Positions 1 to 5,931 of a stretch of 8,919 nt of DNA are shown piece by piece. Every line of letters starts with the position of its first letter. Within the stretch, counting starts at the first letter, position 1. Made by a program: the position numbers and the translations under genes. The notes beneath the pieces were generated by a model. It saw only the letters and a program-made list of their open reading frames with translations. It made no database searches and had not been told where the DNA came from. Source of the stretch: an uncultured Azospirillum sp. (GTDB lineage: Bacteria; Pseudomonadota; Alphaproteobacteria; RF32; CAG-239); assembly GCA_947383875.1 (NCBI GenBank), contig CANDEX010000063.1, positions 1 through 8,919 on the forward strand, written 5' to 3'.

Positions 1-1
1 T

Positions 2-220
2 GTCAGTTCCCATGTCGGGGCGAAGTTTTTGGTTGTTCCGGGAAAGAATGGTTTTATCTTTGAAAATGAAGATGCCGAATCACTTTGCCTGATGATTATA
101 AAGTTGGTTGATTGCCGGGATAAGCTGGCTGAGATGGGACGTTTTTCCAGACAGCAGTATGAAAACTGCGGCACGTTGGAAAGTTTCCGGCAAAAGTTTT
201 TAGATTTGCTGAAAAAATAA
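2..220 (+). CDS. Glycosyltransferase (GT-B, group 1-like), C-terminal fragment
   Basis: The frame is open from the left edge (first full codon at base 2) to a TAA at 218-220, giving about 72 residues; the 5' part lies outside the window. The visible start is VSSHVGAKFLVVPGKNGFIF, followed by ENEDAESL and a helical tail. This matches the end of the C-terminal nucleotide-sugar-binding half of GT4-like glycosyltransferases, where 'PG.NGF.F..ED.ESL' occupies the place of the usual 'dG.nGllv...d...la' motif, followed by a helix and an RQ.YE-type ending. The catalytic E-x7-E region would lie upstream, outside the window. Sugar and acceptor cannot be told. A TTG at 29 is only an internal leucine codon, not a start. 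The gene ends just before a strong terminator, so it is the last gene of its transcript. The family call is fairly safe; the exact enzyme is unknown. Confidence 0.65.
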   Translation, partial: VSSHVGAKFLVVPGKNGFIFENEDAESLCLMIIKLVDCRDKLAEMGRFSRQQYENCGTLESFRQKFLDLLKK

Positions 221-228
221 TGCTTATG

Positions 229-259
229 AAAAATCCCGGATAGTTCCGGGATTTTTTTT
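229..259. terminator. Bidirectional intrinsic terminator
   Basis: A perfect 10-bp stem (AAATCCCGGA at 231-240, TCCGGGATTT at 245-254) with a 4-base loop. It is followed by a T run on the + strand (T252-259), and flanked on the left by A229-233, which gives a T run on the - strand. It sits between the end of the + strand glycosyltransferase (220) and the end of the - strand Alx/TerC gene, whose stop codon (258-260) overlaps its edge. It should therefore stop transcription from both sides. Confidence 0.9.
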
Positions 260-1220
260 AGTTTTTATTGCAACGTTTGGAGAGCAGGGACGCGCCGATA
301 CCAATAAAAATAATGGTAAAAGTTATTGTCAGCGAGTGCCAAGGCTCAATTTCTACGCCCAAGTGAGGCAGAAAGATTTTGCTGCCGATGAATATCAGGA
401 TGACTGATAAGGCCTGCTTAAGGTAAACAAAGCGGCAGACGGCGGCTTCCAGCAGGAAATAAAGTGCGCGCAAGCCGAGGATGGCAAAAATATTGCTGGT
501 GTAAATGATGAAAATATCCTGCGTAATCAAGAAAATGGCCGGAATGCTGTCCAAGGCAAAAATAACGTCCATGGTTTCGACAATCAGCAAAGCGAAAAAC
601 AGCGGCGTAATATAATGGCGGCCGTTTTGTTTAACCACAAAGTGTTCGCCGTGGAGCTCGGAGGTGACATGAAAATATTTGGAAATAATTTTATAAAGTC
701 TGGTATCGCGAAGCGGGGTTTCCTCCTCAGATGAAGGCAGAACCATTTTTATACCGGTGTAGAGCAGGAATGCGGAAAACAGGTACAGAACCCAGTGGAA
801 TTCTCGGATTAAGGCATCGCCGATAAAAATCAGCAAACCGCGCATAAGCAAAGCGCCGAGAATGCCCCAAAACAGTACGCGGTGTTGGTACATCCGGGGA
901 ATTTGCAACGATGTAAAAATCAAGGAAATGATGAAGACGTTATCCAGAGATAAGCTTTTTTCAACCAGAAAGCCCGTAAAGAACAACAAGCCTTTGTCTA
1001 CGCCCTCTTCATACATGACAAAGATGCCGAATACACAGGCCGCCAGAATATAGACGATGCAGAGAATGAGGGTGTGCATGAAGTTGGGAACTTCATTCTT
1101 GCGGTTAAAAAACAATAAGTCCCATAGCAACAAAACAATGACGGCAATGCCAAATACAATCCACATAACGGATTCCGGCAGAATAGGGTGATTGGTGAAG
1201 AGGTTGCTGATTTTTTCCAT
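258..1220 (-). CDS. Alx/TerC-family integral membrane protein
   Basis: This 320-residue polytopic membrane protein has about eight or nine hydrophobic segments (roughly 17-37, 47-69, 77-100, 113-133, 139-160, 203-221, 227-255, 264-284, 296-314). It carries the TerC family signatures: EKSLSLDNVF at 87-96, ETMDVIFALDSIPA at 215-228, and TSNIFAILGLRALYF at 241-255, with conserved acidic residues D93, E215, D218 and D224 in membrane segments. The length and the charged loop at 163-201 fit the Alx type rather than the short YceF/YkoY-like forms. Members of this group are linked to manganese export and metal homeostasis, and the 'tellurium resistance' name is historical. Metal transport here is inferred from family membership. 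The gene stands alone on its strand. The ATG at 1220 gives the correct N terminus, but no strong ribosome binding site precedes it. No manganese riboswitch was recognised in the 180 bases upstream. Confidence 0.92.
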   Translation of the reverse strand: MEKISNLFTNHPILPESVMWIVFGIAVIVLLLWDLLFFNRKNEVPNFMHTLILCIVYILAACVFGIFVMYEEGVDKGLLFFTGFLVEKSLSLDNVFIISLIFTSLQIPRMYQHRVLFWGILGALLMRGLLIFIGDALIREFHWVLYLFSAFLLYTGIKMVLPSSEEETPLRDTRLYKIISKYFHVTSELHGEHFVVKQNGRHYITPLFFALLIVETMDVIFALDSIPAIFLITQDIFIIYTSNIFAILGLRALYFLLEAAVCRFVYLKQALSVILIFIGSKIFLPHLGVEIEPWHSLTITFTIIFIGIGASLLSKRCNKN

Positions 1221-1335
1221 AGCATAAACAGTCCGGTTAGAAGTTATTCCTTATATGTGGTGTACTTGATATCTGAGATTGCGTCAATGAATATGGTGTT
1301 TAATCAACAGGAGTTCCGAAAATAAAAGAAATTGA

Positions 1336-1363
1336 TTGAATGGTTGATATCAATGATTATAAT
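1336..1363 (+). promoter_or_regulatory. Putative sigma-70 promoter for the FrhB-pyruvyl transferase gene
   Basis: TTGAAT (1336-1341), a 16-base spacer and a perfect TATAAT (1358-1363) lie about 40 bases upstream of the ATG at 1404. A second, weaker pairing overlaps it: TTGATA (1344-1349) with TATAGA (1369-1374), spacer 19. A perfect 10-base palindrome, TTGATATCAA (1344-1353), lies in the spacer of the first promoter and could be an operator. The gene's ribosome binding site is GAGG at 1393-1396, seven bases before the ATG. Confidence 0.55.
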
Positions 1364-1403
1364 TTTTGTATAGATTTTAATTCCTATTTTTTGAGGACTG
1401 CTA

Positions 1404-3764
1404 ATGACTGTTGATGCTGTATCTCCCAGCCGGTGTGTGGGGTGTCATGCCTGTTTTAATATTTGTCCGGTGCGGGCGATTACAATGGTGGAAAATGAGG
1501 AAGGATTCAAATACCCGCAGTTAGACAAGCAGACCTGTGTTAATTGCGGAAAATGTGAAAAAGTATGTCCGGCTTTAATCGGGCATCCGCTTACTCATGA
1601 CAAATCTCCCGAATTTTATGCCGTGTGGAATAAAGAAAATGATATTCGCCGTCAAAGCTCATCCGGCGGGATGTTTCGGATATTGGCAGAAGAAATTATC
1701 GCTGAAGGCGGTGTCGTTTACGGTGCGGCATTTGATGAAGCGAATCATCTGCGTCATATTCGTGTGGAAAATGTGGATGAATTGGGAGCTTTAATGGGCT
1801 CTAAGTATGTGCAAAGCGACATCGGCACAATGCTGGGGCAGGTGCGGGCGGATTTGCGCAATGGTTTACAGGTTTTGTTTTCGGGAACACCTTGCCAGGT
1901 TGCCGGGTTATATGCTTTTCTGGGTGGTAACCATGACAATTTGCTGACGGTTGACGTGTTATGTCATGGCGTGCCTTCTCCCGGTGTTTTTCAACGATAT
2001 TTGGAAAGCCTGGGCGCAGATGAAAACTGCCGGATTGAGTTTCGAAACAAAGACAAAGGCTGGAAGCAGTTTAGTTTGGTCGTTGGTGATAACGTGCATG
2101 AAACCTTGGATGAAAATTCTTATATGAAAGGCTTCTTGAGCAATCTATTTCTGCGGCCGAGTTGTGCCGAATGCCAGTTCATCGGCTGTCAGCGGATGGG
2201 GGATTTAACGCTTGGCGATTTTTGGGGGATTAATGTTTTTCGCCCCAAATGTGATGATGATAAAGGGACATCGCTGGTTTTACTAAACTCGCCCAAAGGC
2301 AAGCTGATGTTTGAGGCTTTGCGGTCACGTTATGCTTTGGCGGAACGCGTGCCGGAGGTGAGTGCGATAGCTGCGAATCCGACTTTTACGCATAGCTCAG
2401 TGCCATCTCCGCAAAGGGAAGCTTTTTTTGAGGATTACAAAGCCGGGCAGAGCTGGCCGTTTTTGCAACAGAAATATATGCCGCCGGTAATGCCTGTCCG
2501 TCGCAAGGTAGGGATTTTGAATTTGCAGCATAGTCCGAATTTTGGGGCTTGTTTGGTAGCTTATGCTTTGCAGACTGCAATAGAACGCTGTGGCAGCAGA
2601 GCGACAATTATTGATTATCGCCAATTGAAAAAGCCGAAGCTGTTCAGCAAAGCTTATTTTCGGGAAAAGGCAGAAAACAAGAATTTTGAAAAGTTTCGTA
2701 ACAAATTTTTGAAACGGACAAAGCCTTGTTATGATGCCGATGATTTGGTTCAGCTGAATGCTAAATTTGATACTTTTGTGACCGGCAGTGATCAGGTTTG
2801 GCGTTTTCGATATGTTTTTCGGTCTTTGAAAGAATTTTTGCTGGCTTTTGCCGCTCCGCATAAGACGCTGTTTTCATATGCCGCGAGTTTGGGGTTAGAT
2901 TATTGGGAAGGGACGGACGAAGCAACGGAAATTGTCCGCGAGAATCTGCGGCGTTTTAACGGCATATCTGTTCGGGAAGAATCCGGCATTGACATTTGTC
3001 GGGATATGTTTGGCGCTGAAGCCGTTCGGGTAATTGATCCGACTTTGCTGTTAAGTGCGGAAGATTATGAGCCTGTAATGAAAGGTGAAAAGCTGCCGGC
3101 GGATAAGCCGTATGTGGCTAAGATGATTTTGGATGAAACGGCAGAAACAAACAGAGAAATAGAGCGTCTGGCAAAAGAAAAAGGCTGGAATGTTGTCGAT
3201 ATTTATGGTGAAAAGAAAATTATCGGTGGAAAAGAAACTGTTTTATGCCGTCCGGTCGGCGAATGGCTTAGATTGTTGCAAAATGCCGAATATGTGCTGA
3301 CTGATTCTTTCCATTGCGTTTGTTTTTCCGTGCTTTTTAAGCGGCCGTTTACCTGTGTGGTTAATTCGGAGCGCGGTGTTTCCCGTTTGGAGAATCTGTT
3401 AGGTATCTTAGGGTTGCGCAGCCGGTTGGTGGAAACGCTTGATGGCTATTCTTTGGACAGCGGGGAGATGGGTTATGAAGCAATCGGGAGAGTGATTGAG
3501 GTTGAGCGAAAGAAAGGATACGGGTATTTGAAATCCTGCCTGAAACAGCCCGGCAAGGTTCGTGCGCCCAGAAAGCAAATTAAACAATTTTATTTGTTTG
3601 GTTGTCTGCCTTTGGGAAAGAAAATTATCAAAGGCGAGGTTGAAATATTTAAGTTGTTTAATATTATACCTCTTATGAAAGTGAAAAATCTGCCGATCTG
3701 GCGGAGGTATTATTTGGGCGGATTTATTCCACTGCTGGCTATTAAAAGCAAAGGCAGAAAATAG
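1404..3764 (+). CDS. Fusion: 4Fe-4S ferredoxin / FrhB-type domain / polysaccharide pyruvyl transferase
   Basis: This 786-residue protein joins modules usually found as neighbouring genes. Residues 11-21 and 45-55 are two CxxCxxCxxxCP clusters, a bacterial-type 2[4Fe-4S] ferredoxin. Residues about 70-345 match the coenzyme F420 hydrogenase/dehydrogenase beta-subunit family: SSSGGMF at 85-91, FSGTPCQ at 159-165, CHGVPSP at 187-193, and a further cysteine set C254/C257/C262 leading into GDLTLGDFWG. Residues about 366-700 match polysaccharide pyruvyl transferase: NFGA at 379-382, TGSDQVWR at 460-467, SYAASLG at 491-497, ISVRE at 521-525, DPTLLL at 545-550, and TDSFH at 633-637. The tail (about 728-783) holds three copies of an 'FGxIPL'-like motif. 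The likely role is redox-linked modification of a surface polysaccharide, with pyruvyl-type transfer by the second half; the substrate is unknown. The FrhB half probably uses flavin and ferredoxin, and F420 itself is not implied. It starts at the ATG behind GAGG. DUF3750 follows with no gap. Confidence 0.9.
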   Translation: MTVDAVSPSRCVGCHACFNICPVRAITMVENEEGFKYPQLDKQTCVNCGKCEKVCPALIGHPLTHDKSPEFYAVWNKENDIRRQSSSGGMFRILAEEIIAEGGVVYGAAFDEANHLRHIRVENVDELGALMGSKYVQSDIGTMLGQVRADLRNGLQVLFSGTPCQVAGLYAFLGGNHDNLLTVDVLCHGVPSPGVFQRYLESLGADENCRIEFRNKDKGWKQFSLVVGDNVHETLDENSYMKGFLSNLFLRPSCAECQFIGCQRMGDLTLGDFWGINVFRPKCDDDKGTSLVLLNSPKGKLMFEALRSRYALAERVPEVSAIAANPTFTHSSVPSPQREAFFEDYKAGQSWPFLQQKYMPPVMPVRRKVGILNLQHSPNFGACLVAYALQTAIERCGSRATIIDYRQLKKPKLFSKAYFREKAENKNFEKFRNKFLKRTKPCYDADDLVQLNAKFDTFVTGSDQVWRFRYVFRSLKEFLLAFAAPHKTLFSYAASLGLDYWEGTDEATEIVRENLRRFNGISVREESGIDICRDMFGAEAVRVIDPTLLLSAEDYEPVMKGEKLPADKPYVAKMILDETAETNREIERLAKEKGWNVVDIYGEKKIIGGKETVLCRPVGEWLRLLQNAEYVLTDSFHCVCFSVLFKRPFTCVVNSERGVSRLENLLGILGLRSRLVETLDGYSLDSGEMGYEAIGRVIEVERKKGYGYLKSCLKQPGKVRAPRKQIKQFYLFGCLPLGKKIIKGEVEIFKLFNIIPLMKVKNLPIWRRYYLGGFIPLLAIKSKGRK

Positions 3765-3767
3765 GTG
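3751..3767 (+). promoter_or_regulatory. Weak ribosome binding site and GTG start coupled to the upstream stop
   Basis: AAGG at 3751-3754 lies ten bases before a GTG at 3765-3767, which directly follows the TAG stop (3762-3764) of the fusion gene. No ATG occurs in this frame before codons 25-26, inside the membrane segment, so GTG is the best start. Translation probably depends on ribosomes finishing the upstream gene. Confidence 0.5.
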
Positions 3768-4514
3768 TTAAAAGACTATACCCGAAAACAAAAGGCCGTT
3801 ATCGGTTTATGGGCGGCTTGTTTGATATGGATATTAATGATGACAATACGCAGTACGGATTGGCGTTTTGCTGACAGGAGCAGTGTCGGGCTGGCGCCCT
3901 TGCCAAGCAAAACCGCAGAGGCTGTGGTTCAGGTTTATGCGGCGCGGACGTATAGCTGGCGTGGTGCTTTTGCTGTTCACAGCTGGATAGCCGTTAAGCC
4001 TGAAAATGCTGATAAATATACGATTTATCAAGTTATGGGCTGGTATTTGCGCCGGGGGCTGCCTGCTGTTTCAGTGTCAAATGATGTTCCTGACCGCCGC
4101 TGGTATGGGGCTGAGCCTATGCTGATTGGCGAGGTGCGCGGAAAAGAAGCCCAAGAGGCAATTCCTGCTATTGAAAAAGCTGTGGCTGATTATCCTTATG
4201 CCAAAGAATATCGCGCATGGCCCGGGCCAAACAGCAATACCTTTATTTCTTATATTATCAGAAATGTGCCGCAGTTGAAGATGACCTTGCCGCCGTTAGC
4301 CATCGGTAAAGACTGGCTTGTGGGGAACAAACTTTTTGCAGTCAGTGAAAGCAAGAGCGGTTTTCAGTTTTCGCTCTATGGATTGCTCGGGGTTATCTTA
4401 GGCTGGTATGAAGGTTTGGAATTTAATGTTTTAGGATTAAGTTTTGGAATTGACATCCGGCGGCCGGCTGTAAAATTGCCTTTGCTCGGCCGCATCGGAA
4501 TGCCTGAATTATGA
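3765..4514 (+). CDS. DUF3750 family protein, membrane-anchored
   Basis: This 249-residue protein has a basic N terminus and one hydrophobic segment (about residues 11-27), probably a membrane anchor with the rest outside the cytoplasm. It carries the DUF3750 signatures I recognise: AARTYSWRGAFAVHSWIAVKP (split here as AARTYSWRG at 59-67 and AFAVHSWIAVKP at 68-79), YTIYQVMGW at 85-93, DRRWYG at 110-115, YRAWPGPNSNTFISYI at 149-164, and PPLAIGKDW at 176-184. The family has no established function. The conserved His in VHSW and the Asn residues in GPNSNTF look like candidate active-site positions, but this is inference. It begins immediately after the fusion gene's stop and is surely in the same transcript. 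Its family is found widely outside polysaccharide loci, so the pairing may be incidental. It ends one base from the convergent MarC gene with no terminator hairpin between them. Confidence 0.85.
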   Translation: MLKDYTRKQKAVIGLWAACLIWILMMTIRSTDWRFADRSSVGLAPLPSKTAEAVVQVYAARTYSWRGAFAVHSWIAVKPENADKYTIYQVMGWYLRRGLPAVSVSNDVPDRRWYGAEPMLIGEVRGKEAQEAIPAIEKAVADYPYAKEYRAWPGPNSNTFISYIIRNVPQLKMTLPPLAIGKDWLVGNKLFAVSESKSGFQFSLYGLLGVILGWYEGLEFNVLGLSFGIDIRRPAVKLPLLGRIGMPEL

Positions 4515-4515
4515 T

Positions 4516-5106
4516 TTAGCTTTTCATCAGGATGGCTAAGTTATGGGTGAATAATTTAACCGAGATGGCAAGCAGGATAATGCCAAAGAATTTTTGCAGC
4601 ATATAAATTGTGCCTGCGCCCAAAAATTTATCAATTTTCCGGGTGAGCCTTAAAACAATATAAACCCACAAGACGTTCAGCAGTACGGCAAGGATAATAT
4701 TGATATTGGCATATTGCGAACGGATGGAAAGCAGGGTGGTTAATGCGCCGGCTCCGGCAATCAGCGGGAAGACAACCGGAACAAAGGTTGCTTCTTTGGG
4801 GGAATCGGGAGCATTTTTGAAAATTTCAATATCCAGAATCATTTCAAGAGCCATTACAAAAATAATCAGCGAACCGGCAATGGCGAAAGATGAAATATCT
4901 ACATGGAATAAAGTTAAAAAAGCTTCTCCGACGTAAAAAAAGCCTAAAAACATGACCAAGGACATAATGGCGGCTTTTTTGGCGTCTATGTGTTTGCCTT
5001 TCTTTTTAAGGCTCAAAAAAATGGGAATCGAACCAGTGACGTCTATCACTGCGAACAAAATGACAAAGGCGCTGATAAATTGCTGGAAACTAAACTGGCT
5101 GAACAT
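4516..5106 (-). CDS. MarC-family integral membrane protein
   Basis: This 196-residue protein has six hydrophobic segments (about 8-30, 44-64, 69-92, 106-127, 136-154, 169-188), the usual size and layout of the MarC/YchE/YhgN family. Family landmarks are IDVTGSIPIF at 21-30, the loop and helix FVPVVFPLIAGAGALTTLL at 108-126, and LQKFFGIILLAISVK at 170-184. Despite the name, MarC is not required for multiple antibiotic resistance in E. coli, and the function of the family is unsettled; a transporter role is plausible only by fold. A strong AGAGGA ribosome binding site (complement of 5111-5116) lies just before the ATG at 5106. It lies 66 bases downstream of the Spx-like gene on the same strand and probably shares its transcript, although a possible promoter of its own lies in that gap. 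Confidence 0.92.
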   Translation of the reverse strand: MFSQFSFQQFISAFVILFAVIDVTGSIPIFLSLKKKGKHIDAKKAAIMSLVMFLGFFYVGEAFLTLFHVDISSFAIAGSLIIFVMALEMILDIEIFKNAPDSPKEATFVPVVFPLIAGAGALTTLLSIRSQYANINIILAVLLNVLWVYIVLRLTRKIDKFLGAGTIYMLQKFFGIILLAISVKLFTHNLAILMKS

Positions 5107-5132
5107 TTTTTCCTCTGTTGTAATTATGTGAA

Positions 5133-5138
5133 ATTATA
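5133..5138 (-). promoter_or_regulatory. Possible extra -10 element upstream of the MarC gene
   Basis: The complement of 5133-5138 is a perfect TATAAT, preceded directly by TG, in the 66-base gap between the Spx-like and MarC genes. No good -35 hexamer stands 16-18 bases upstream, so any promoter here would be weak or rely on the TG. It would allow MarC to be expressed separately. Confidence 0.3.
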
Positions 5139-5172
5139 CAGGATATATAGCCAGTTATCGTTTAATTTTCGG

Positions 5173-5544
5173 TTAAACTTCTGTCGTCGGAAAAAGTTTA
5201 TTTTGCCATTCTTCGGCTTTGAATCCGGTGAGCACAAAATCTTTGCCGATGAGTAACGGACGTTTGACAAGCATACCGTTTGTTGCCAGAAGATTAAGCT
5301 GTTCTTCTTCGCTCATGTTGGGCAATTTATCTTTGAGATTCATCGACTTGTAAAGCAATCCTGATGTATTGACAAAGCGTTTTAACGGGAGGCCGCTGCG
5401 TTCATACCATTCTTTGAGTTCGTGAGCGGCAGGGTTGTTTTCAACAATGTGGCGGCTGGCAAAGTCAATATGGTGTTCTTCGAGCCAGGCTTTGGCCTTT
5501 TGGCAAGTGGAGCATTTAGGGTATTCTAAAAATAAGAAAGTCAT
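5173..5544 (-). CDS. Spx/MgsR/YusI-type ArsC-like thioredoxin-fold protein
   Basis: This 123-residue protein has the full length and layout of the ArsC/Spx family. It carries a CxxC redox pair at C11/C14 in YPKCSTCQKA, HIVENNP at 32-38, GLPLKRFVNTSG at 51-62, LKDKLPNMSE at 70-79, LLATNGMLVKRPLLIG at 85-100 with the cis-proline-type KRP motif at 94-96, and VLTGF at 104-108. It resembles the small 'arsenate reductase family' proteins such as YusI more than true arsenate reductases, and no arsenite transporter or ArsR gene is nearby, so arsenic resistance should not be assumed. A thiol-redox or regulatory role is likely. It starts at the ATG at 5544 behind GAGG (complement of 5554-5557), with a good promoter upstream. 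It probably leads a two-gene transcript with MarC. Confidence 0.9.
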   Translation of the reverse strand: MTFLFLEYPKCSTCQKAKAWLEEHHIDFASRHIVENNPAAHELKEWYERSGLPLKRFVNTSGLLYKSMNLKDKLPNMSEEEQLNLLATNGMLVKRPLLIGKDFVLTGFKAEEWQNKLFPTTEV

Positions 5545-5564
5545 TATAAAAAGTCCTCAGTTGA

Positions 5565-5593
5565 TTGCTTTTTGGCAGTATAAAACATATATT
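5565..5593 (+). promoter_or_regulatory. Promoter for the small membrane protein gene
   Basis: TTGCTT (5565-5570), a 17-base spacer and TATATT (5588-5593). A start site near 5600 would leave a short leader with a GAAAGGA-type ribosome binding site before the ATG at 5624. It interleaves with the opposite-strand promoter at 5577-5605, so the two probably compete for polymerase. Confidence 0.5.
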
Positions 5594-5605
5594 TATCAGA
5601 GGCAA
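5577..5605 (-). promoter_or_regulatory. Promoter for the Spx-like / MarC transcript
   Basis: Reading the - strand: TTGCCT (complement of 5600-5605), a 17-base spacer, then TATACT (complement of 5577-5582). This is a near-consensus sigma-70 promoter whose start site would fall about 25 bases before the Spx-like ATG. It overlaps almost fully the divergent promoter for the small membrane protein. Confidence 0.65.
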
Positions 5606-5623
5606 TAAAGAAAGGAATAACAA

Positions 5624-5893
5624 ATGAAACAGTTAGACGGATTCTTAATATGGCTGGGGATTGGGGCTTTTGTTTTATTTATGGCGCTGTTTTCATTTTA
5701 TGCGCTGTCTATTTTGCTGCCGGTTATTTTGGTTCTTATCGGTATCTCGTTTTTGTTTAACAGCGGCAAGGCTTGGTATTGGAATTTTAAGAACGGAAAA
5801 TCTATGCCCAGATGCCGCGGGCAGAAGAAAGATACGCAGAATCCAAAAATAATCGATGTGGAATATGAAATTATAGATGATGACAAGAAGTAA
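5624..5893 (+). CDS. Small two-helix membrane protein, unknown function
   Basis: This 89-residue protein is not assigned to a family. Residues about 6-45 are almost wholly hydrophobic (FLIWLGIGAFVLFMALFSFY, then ALSILLPVILVLIGISFLF) and most likely form a two-helix hairpin. A short basic stretch follows (KNGKSMPRCRGQKK, 56-69), and the end is acidic (IDVEYEIIDDDKK, 77-89). The charge distribution suggests that the tail is cytoplasmic. The tail form 'P.iIDvEyEii' also occurs at the end of other small bacterial membrane proteins, as far as I recall. A GAAAGGA ribosome binding site precedes the ATG and a clean promoter lies upstream, so it is very probably a real gene. It is monocistronic and ends at a two-way hairpin. 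Confidence 0.75.
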   Translation: MKQLDGFLIWLGIGAFVLFMALFSFYALSILLPVILVLIGISFLFNSGKAWYWNFKNGKSMPRCRGQKKDTQNPKIIDVEYEIIDDDKK

Positions 5894-5923
5894 AAACAAA
5901 CCCCGGAAATTTTCCGGGGTTTG
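5892..5923. terminator. Two-way terminator hairpin
   Basis: A perfect 13-bp inverted repeat (CAAACCCCGGAAA at 5897-5909, TTTCCGGGGTTTG at 5911-5923) with a minimal loop; the A/T inner pairs probably open. On the - strand it is followed by a T run (A5892-5896 on +), which makes it a strong terminator for the glycosyltransferase gene ending at 5932. On the + strand the T run is poor, so it is probably weaker for the small membrane protein gene. It shares the CCCGGA/TCCGGG core with the hairpin at 231-254. Confidence 0.85.
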
Positions 5924-5931
5924 TGGTTTGC

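Noticed and set aside
862..1053. Open frame opposite the Alx/TerC gene
   Set aside because: It is antisense to conserved TerC segments and has no recognisable product.
258..1220. Tellurite resistance operon
   Set aside because: Only the TerC-like gene is present, with no TerD, TerZ or other ter partners; family members act in metal homeostasis.
1221..1403. Manganese riboswitch (yybP-ykoY type) upstream of the Alx/TerC gene
   Set aside because: This is a natural expectation for the family, but no conserved riboswitch core or terminator-like hairpin was seen in the 180 bases. A convincing - strand promoter was also not found; TTGACG (complement of 1282-1287) has only a poor -10 partner.
2397..2861. 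154-codon open frame on the - strand
   Set aside because: It lies wholly inside the fusion gene, whose + frame has clear domain motifs throughout this stretch; the - strand product resembles no family and has no ribosome binding site or context.
5173..5544. Arsenate reductase (arsenic resistance)
   Set aside because: The protein is ArsC-like in fold with a CxxC pair, but it resembles the YusI/Spx branch and has no ars genes around it.
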